Source: Sphingomonas sp. Leaf32 | Lineage (GTDB): Bacteria > Pseudomonadota > Alphaproteobacteria > Sphingomonadales > Sphingomonadaceae | Direction of reading: 5' to 3' | DNA: 64,000 bases | Assembly (NCBI RefSeq): GCF_001421765.1 | Contig: NZ_LMLA01000004.1 | Span: forward strand, 39,530-103,529 | Shown: positions 62,201 to 64,000 of the stretch, in pieces | Layout of the letters: the number at the start of each line of letters is the position of its first letter | How positions within the stretch are numbered: position 1 is the first letter of the stretch | Notes under the pieces: generated by a model | What the model saw: only the letters and a program-made list of their open reading frames with translations | What the model was told of the DNA's origin: nothing | Databases searched by the model: none | Made by a program: the position numbers and the translations under genes

Positions 62201-62298
62201 GGGAGACCGAACGCTATTACCTCACGTGGCAGGACCAGGTGTTCAACGAGAACATCTACGAACGCCGCTTCATCGCCGGCGTGCGGGCGAAGTTCTGA
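59248..62298 (+). CDS. TonB-dependent receptor (TIGR01782 family)
   Basis: 1016 residues from ATG 59248 after a GGGGAGG ribosome site; the frame opens 27 nt earlier at a GTG. Signal peptide MRYGSSSIVRSMLLGAVSVLG, with cleavage near ALA-Q. Plug: RNADSVVEAISAQDIGKLPDVTISDSLQRIPGVQIRREAGEGGAVNIRGLPQ, the TIGR01782 hallmark (DIGKLPD). The C-terminus ends RFIAGVRAKF. The family is large in Caulobacter, Xanthomonas and sphingomonads, and it often adjoins tryptophan-halogenase-like genes and glycan-use genes. Here such a gene follows after 370 nt. Confidence 0.94.
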   Translation: MRYGSSSIVRSMLLGAVSVLGLAAPALAQTDPAGPPATADQTEAPADDIVVTGIRASQARSVEIKRNADSVVEAISAQDIGKLPDVTISDSLQRIPGVQIRREAGEGGAVNIRGLPQVTTLMNGEQFLGANSVTTVQPNFTDIPSQLFSGATVFKSPTASLQQAGLSGTVDLLTRRPMDLKRGLTLSAAAEGQYGDKTEKWSPSANGLVAYHGERFGVLVSAAYSDLTLGNSFRGLQDYGVALNTEAGSATNQGAFATGNNGVSRGRAVRNGAGTIIGYDVNGDGDANDAFITPQSHTAWNRITNRERFGANASLQFEINDALKLTADGFYTRQTQYDRTAGFQFQNVDWLSSPFLPTKSRDTGAVVNGYNVNTVQQYTYSLPSFDSYSETFRTKSESQNYNVQLDWQPSDQFKGTIRGIYGKASRKRDQAYTQFSLTNGTQWAYNGVGNYPASVGGDRQFNPTGYQIYSQTATVDYSSGAPVFGFSPAFLAQASDPSRYGLKTISSEGNQYQNGDLWAVRADGEYTAENGVKLSFGGRYGERSVDQFTFDRVSPFYAGNRDNAANPAGGCLVKWKAFDVNLNDNKCAVRDAQGNAYTAGYTRQANDPVFAGLIKQYALPAGGTPALYALDPHAMDDSEAWQNKFYPGSQNLVNPADSFTVNVRQISGYGQVSGEGELFGMPFRANGGLQVVNTRLNVRQNIVGAPQPYGVSGVDAGDVVTKREFTDFLPAFNVAFDVTDKLRARAAFSKTMTVLDFLQWGGGLNVNYAINTQVNPARFEARTADSRGNPNLNPWRATNAEASLEYYTGRSSLVAVGAFYISVDSFITTTTETRNDIPDNDGVIRRPVITNTLAQGEGGTLKGIEASARQSLADYGVNGLLGGFGVDANYTLSLGDAGQVDLAGNKMPFQDNSKHQVNAALWFEKYGLQARVAYNFRSKRLASSNYGGIQGLAQYQEPTSYLDASISYDVTPQFSIYGQASNLTGETERYYLTWQDQVFNENIYERRFIAGVRAKF

Positions 62299-62308
62299 TG
62301 ACCCGGTG

Positions 62309-62340
62309 GCGACGTGTCGGATTGTCGACATGTCGCCATG
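62309..62340. repeat. Tandem octamer array 8
   Basis: GCGACGTG, TCGGATTG, TCGACATG (62325-62332), TCGCCATG, four units in register, 11 bp after the receptor stop. Confidence 0.65.
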
Positions 62341-62366
62341 GCCGGGTGGCAGCACCTACCCTCCCA

Positions 62367-62394
62367 CGTCACCCCAGCGCAGGCTGGGGTGACG
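62367..62394. repeat. Perfect hairpin (family P3, possible terminator)
   Basis: CGTCACCCCAG (62367-62377) and CTGGGGTGACG (62384-62394) with a 6-nt loop, flanked farther out by CCTACCC / GGGTAGG. It could end transcription of the receptor gene, though no T run follows. Confidence 0.65.
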
Positions 62395-62449
62395 ATATGG
62401 GGGTAGGACAGTTGCACGAACGGATGCGGGATGCGCGAGAAATACCAGA

Positions 62450-62624
62450 CCGTTCGTGCTGAGTAGGGGCTGAGCGAAGTCGAAGCGTAACAGGTCGGAT
62501 CGTCCCCCGGACGATCCTAAACCATGCGGGGCATGGTTTACCTGTTACGGTATCGAAGCACCTGCCTCAAACGGTCCTTCGATACGCTGTTTCGACAAGC
62601 TCAACAGCTACTCAGGACGAACGG
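62450..62624. repeat. P5 palindrome interrupted by a 62-bp nested palindrome
   Basis: The outer arms match the uninterrupted copy at 45307-45416: CCGTTCGTGCTGAGTAG at the left, CTACTCAGGACGAACGG at the right. Between GAAGC and GTATCGAAGC lies an extra 62 bp (62487-62548). Its ends GTAACAGGT and ACCTGTTAC are inverted, and it encloses two further hairpins (GGATCGTC/GACGATCC and AAACCATG/CATGGTTT), giving a cloverleaf-like fold. Confidence 0.85.
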
Positions 62625-62668
62625 AATTGGCGTATCAAGGGACCATCGGATCGAAGGGGAAACCGACC

Positions 62669-64000
62669 ATGCCACACGAACCGGTCCGCTCGATCGTCAT
62701 CGTCGGCGGCGGCACCGCCGGGTGGATGGCGGCGACCTATCTGGCGCGGCGGCTGACCCATCTGAACCTGTCGATCACCGTCGTCGACAGCGCCGCGATC
62801 GGCACGGTCGGGGTGGGCGAGGCGACGGTGCCCGCGATCCGCGATTTCCTGTCGGCGATCGAGCTGGGCGAACCCGATGTGCTGCGCGAAACCGGCGGCA
62901 CGATCAAATACGGCATCCGCTTCGATGGCTGGGGCGGGGACGACCACCGTTTCTTCCACCCGTTTGGCCTGTACGGCGTCGGGGCGGGGGGCGTCGCCTT
63001 CCACCAATACTGGCTGAAACTGAACGCGGCGGGCCGCGCCGGGCCGATCGGCGACTATTGCCTCGCGACCCAGCTGGCGCGGGGCGGCCTGTTCCTGCCG
63101 CCGGCCGACCATCCGGCCAATGACCTAGGCGTGTTCAACTTCGCGCTGCATTTCGACGCGGCGAAGTTCGCCGCGCTGCTGCGCCGCCTCGCGCTCGCCA
63201 ACCGCGTCGCGCATGTCGACGGGCGGATCGAGCAGGTGACGACCGATCCGGCGCGCGGCCATGTCACCCATGTCACGCTGGACGACGGGCGTCAGATCGC
63301 CGGCGACCTGTGGATCGACGCTTCCGGCTTTCGCAGCCTGTTGCTGGGCGAGGCGCTGGGCGTGCCCTATGTCGACTGGCGGCACTGGCTGCCGTGCGAC
63401 CGGGCGGTGGCGATCCCGTGTCGTGCCGCGCCGGGCGATCCGGTCCCCTATACCGTCGCCACCGCGCGCACGGCAGGGTGGCAATGGCGCATCCCCTTGC
63501 GCCACCGCATCGGCAACGGATCGGTCTATTGTAGTGATTTCCAGTCGGACGGCGATGCCGAAGACGCGCTGCTCGCCTCGATCGAGGGTGAACCGCTGGC
63601 CGGTCCCAACCGGCTGCGCTTCGTCACCGGGCACCGCGAGCGGTTCTGGAGCGGCAATGTCGTCGGCTTGGGGCTGGCCTCGGGCTTTCTCGAACCGCTG
63701 GAATCGACCAGCATCTCGCTGATCCAGTCCGGCCTCGAACGCTTCGTCGCGCTGTTTCCCGACCGGGACTGCGACCCGCGCCTTGCCGCCACCTATAACC
63801 GGCAATCGGTGCTGGAGTTCGAACGGCTGCGCGACTTCCTGTTCCTCCATTACCTTGCCAATGGCCGGACCGAGCCGTTCTGGCAGGCCATCCGTGCGGT
63901 CGAACCGCCAGAACCCCTGCAGATCAAGCTGGACGCATGGCGTTCGGGAGGAGAATTCGTGCGCAACGAGTGGGATACGTTCCAGGACCCGAGCTGGCTG
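62669..64000 (+). CDS. Tryptophan-halogenase family FAD-dependent protein, 3' truncated by window end
   Basis: 444 codons visible, open to the window edge. It starts ATG 62669 with GAAGGGG upstream. The FAD-binding GGGTAGWMAA (GxGxxG-type) lies at residues 12-21, and the conserved Lys near residue 80 is in GTIKYGIRFDGWG. The halogenase motif GWQWRIPL (G-W-x-W-x-I-P) is intact, and GLGLASGFLEPLESTSISLIQ is the late FAD-family block. It is adjacent to a TIGR01782 TonB receptor, as in many sphingomonads. Chlorination of a tryptophan or a different substrate cannot be told apart here. Confidence 0.9.
   Translation, partial: MPHEPVRSIVIVGGGTAGWMAATYLARRLTHLNLSITVVDSAAIGTVGVGEATVPAIRDFLSAIELGEPDVLRETGGTIKYGIRFDGWGGDDHRFFHPFGLYGVGAGGVAFHQYWLKLNAAGRAGPIGDYCLATQLARGGLFLPPADHPANDLGVFNFALHFDAAKFAALLRRLALANRVAHVDGRIEQVTTDPARGHVTHVTLDDGRQIAGDLWIDASGFRSLLLGEALGVPYVDWRHWLPCDRAVAIPCRAAPGDPVPYTVATARTAGWQWRIPLRHRIGNGSVYCSDFQSDGDAEDALLASIEGEPLAGPNRLRFVTGHRERFWSGNVVGLGLASGFLEPLESTSISLIQSGLERFVALFPDRDCDPRLAATYNRQSVLEFERLRDFLFLHYLANGRTEPFWQAIRAVEPPEPLQIKLDAWRSGGEFVRNEWDTFQDPSWL

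Larger units (their letters stand above)
62299..62668. other. Repeat-filled gap between receptor and halogenase genes
   Basis: 370 bases containing octamer array 8 (62309-62340), a P3-type hairpin (62367-62394) and a P5 palindrome with a nested insertion (62450-62624). The ribosome site of the halogenase gene (GAAGGGGAAA) is at the right end. No protein-coding content was recognised. Confidence 0.7.

Noticed and set aside
59200..62355. 1051-codon antisense frame over the TonB receptor, and similar long antisense frames at 17199-18935, 22217-24013, 30102-31928, 35801-37720 and 42618-44921
   Set aside because: They mirror strong sense genes in GC-rich DNA, have no recognisable motifs, and show Arg/Gly/Ala-rich shadow composition.
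62487..62548. tRNA gene in the cloverleaf-like insertion
   Set aside because: There are no conserved tRNA bases (T-loop or D-loop) or anticodon context. Only the fold shape is similar.

Overview
The window looks like chromosomal DNA of a sphingomonad-type alphaproteobacterium (Sphingomonas or a close relative). The evidence is high GC with long open antisense frames, several large TonB-dependent receptors (one beside a tryptophan-halogenase-family gene), and dispersed palindromes of the kind that read as 'PAEAG' or 'PAQAG' peptides. No rRNA, tRNA or CRISPR array was seen. Genus assignment is an inference.

Layout. 1-7.1 kb is the end of a surface-polysaccharide cluster: a DUF6492-like protein, a GT11-like fucosyltransferase, a MurJ/Wzx-like flippase, a short phosphoglycosyl transferase, a GT4 enzyme, a hexapeptide acetyltransferase and a membrane nucleotide-sugar dehydratase. 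7.6-12.4 kb holds two secreted proteins, a subtilase carrying an in-frame palindromic element, and a sigma/anti-sigma pair. 12.4-17 kb holds a hipBA module whose toxin has an in-frame amber codon, small overlapping genes and a Fic enzyme. 17.2-24.2 kb is a rearranged block: an intact TonB receptor, a nucleotidyltransferase, a SUFU-domain protein, a frameshifted DUF4272 gene and two truncated receptor remnants. 24.1-29.1 kb is a type VI-style effector cassette read leftward: Eag-type chaperone, prePAAR/PAAR effector with a TNT NAD glycohydrolase tip, and a run of known or probable immunity genes, including a 38-codon fragment of a neighbouring gene. 29.4-35.3 kb has a receptor coupled to a PI-PLC-like enzyme, an ABC1/UbiB kinase and parDE. 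35.6-41.1 kb has two regulators and an lpoB/COG3014/YcfL-like operon. 41.5-47.7 kb has ugd, an MHYT-GGDEF-EAL protein, a resolvase, an AbrB/VapC pair, a PDDEXK-like nuclease and an RHH protein. 48.5-56.5 kb is a MacB-type exporter with a divergent two-component system whose regulator has a degenerate AAA+ domain. 56.7-59 kb has a methyltransferase and a ParA plus ribbon-helix-helix pair. 59.2-64 kb has a TIGR01782-type receptor and a halogenase running off the end.

Three observations stand out. The first is the Eag/prePAAR/TNT cassette with its immunity array. The second is a dispersed set of tandem 8-bp sites (consensus TCGACATG) next to and around the parA/RHH genes, which look like partition or operator sites. 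The third is a family of long palindromes, one inserted in frame in a subtilase gene and another carrying a nested cloverleaf-like insertion.
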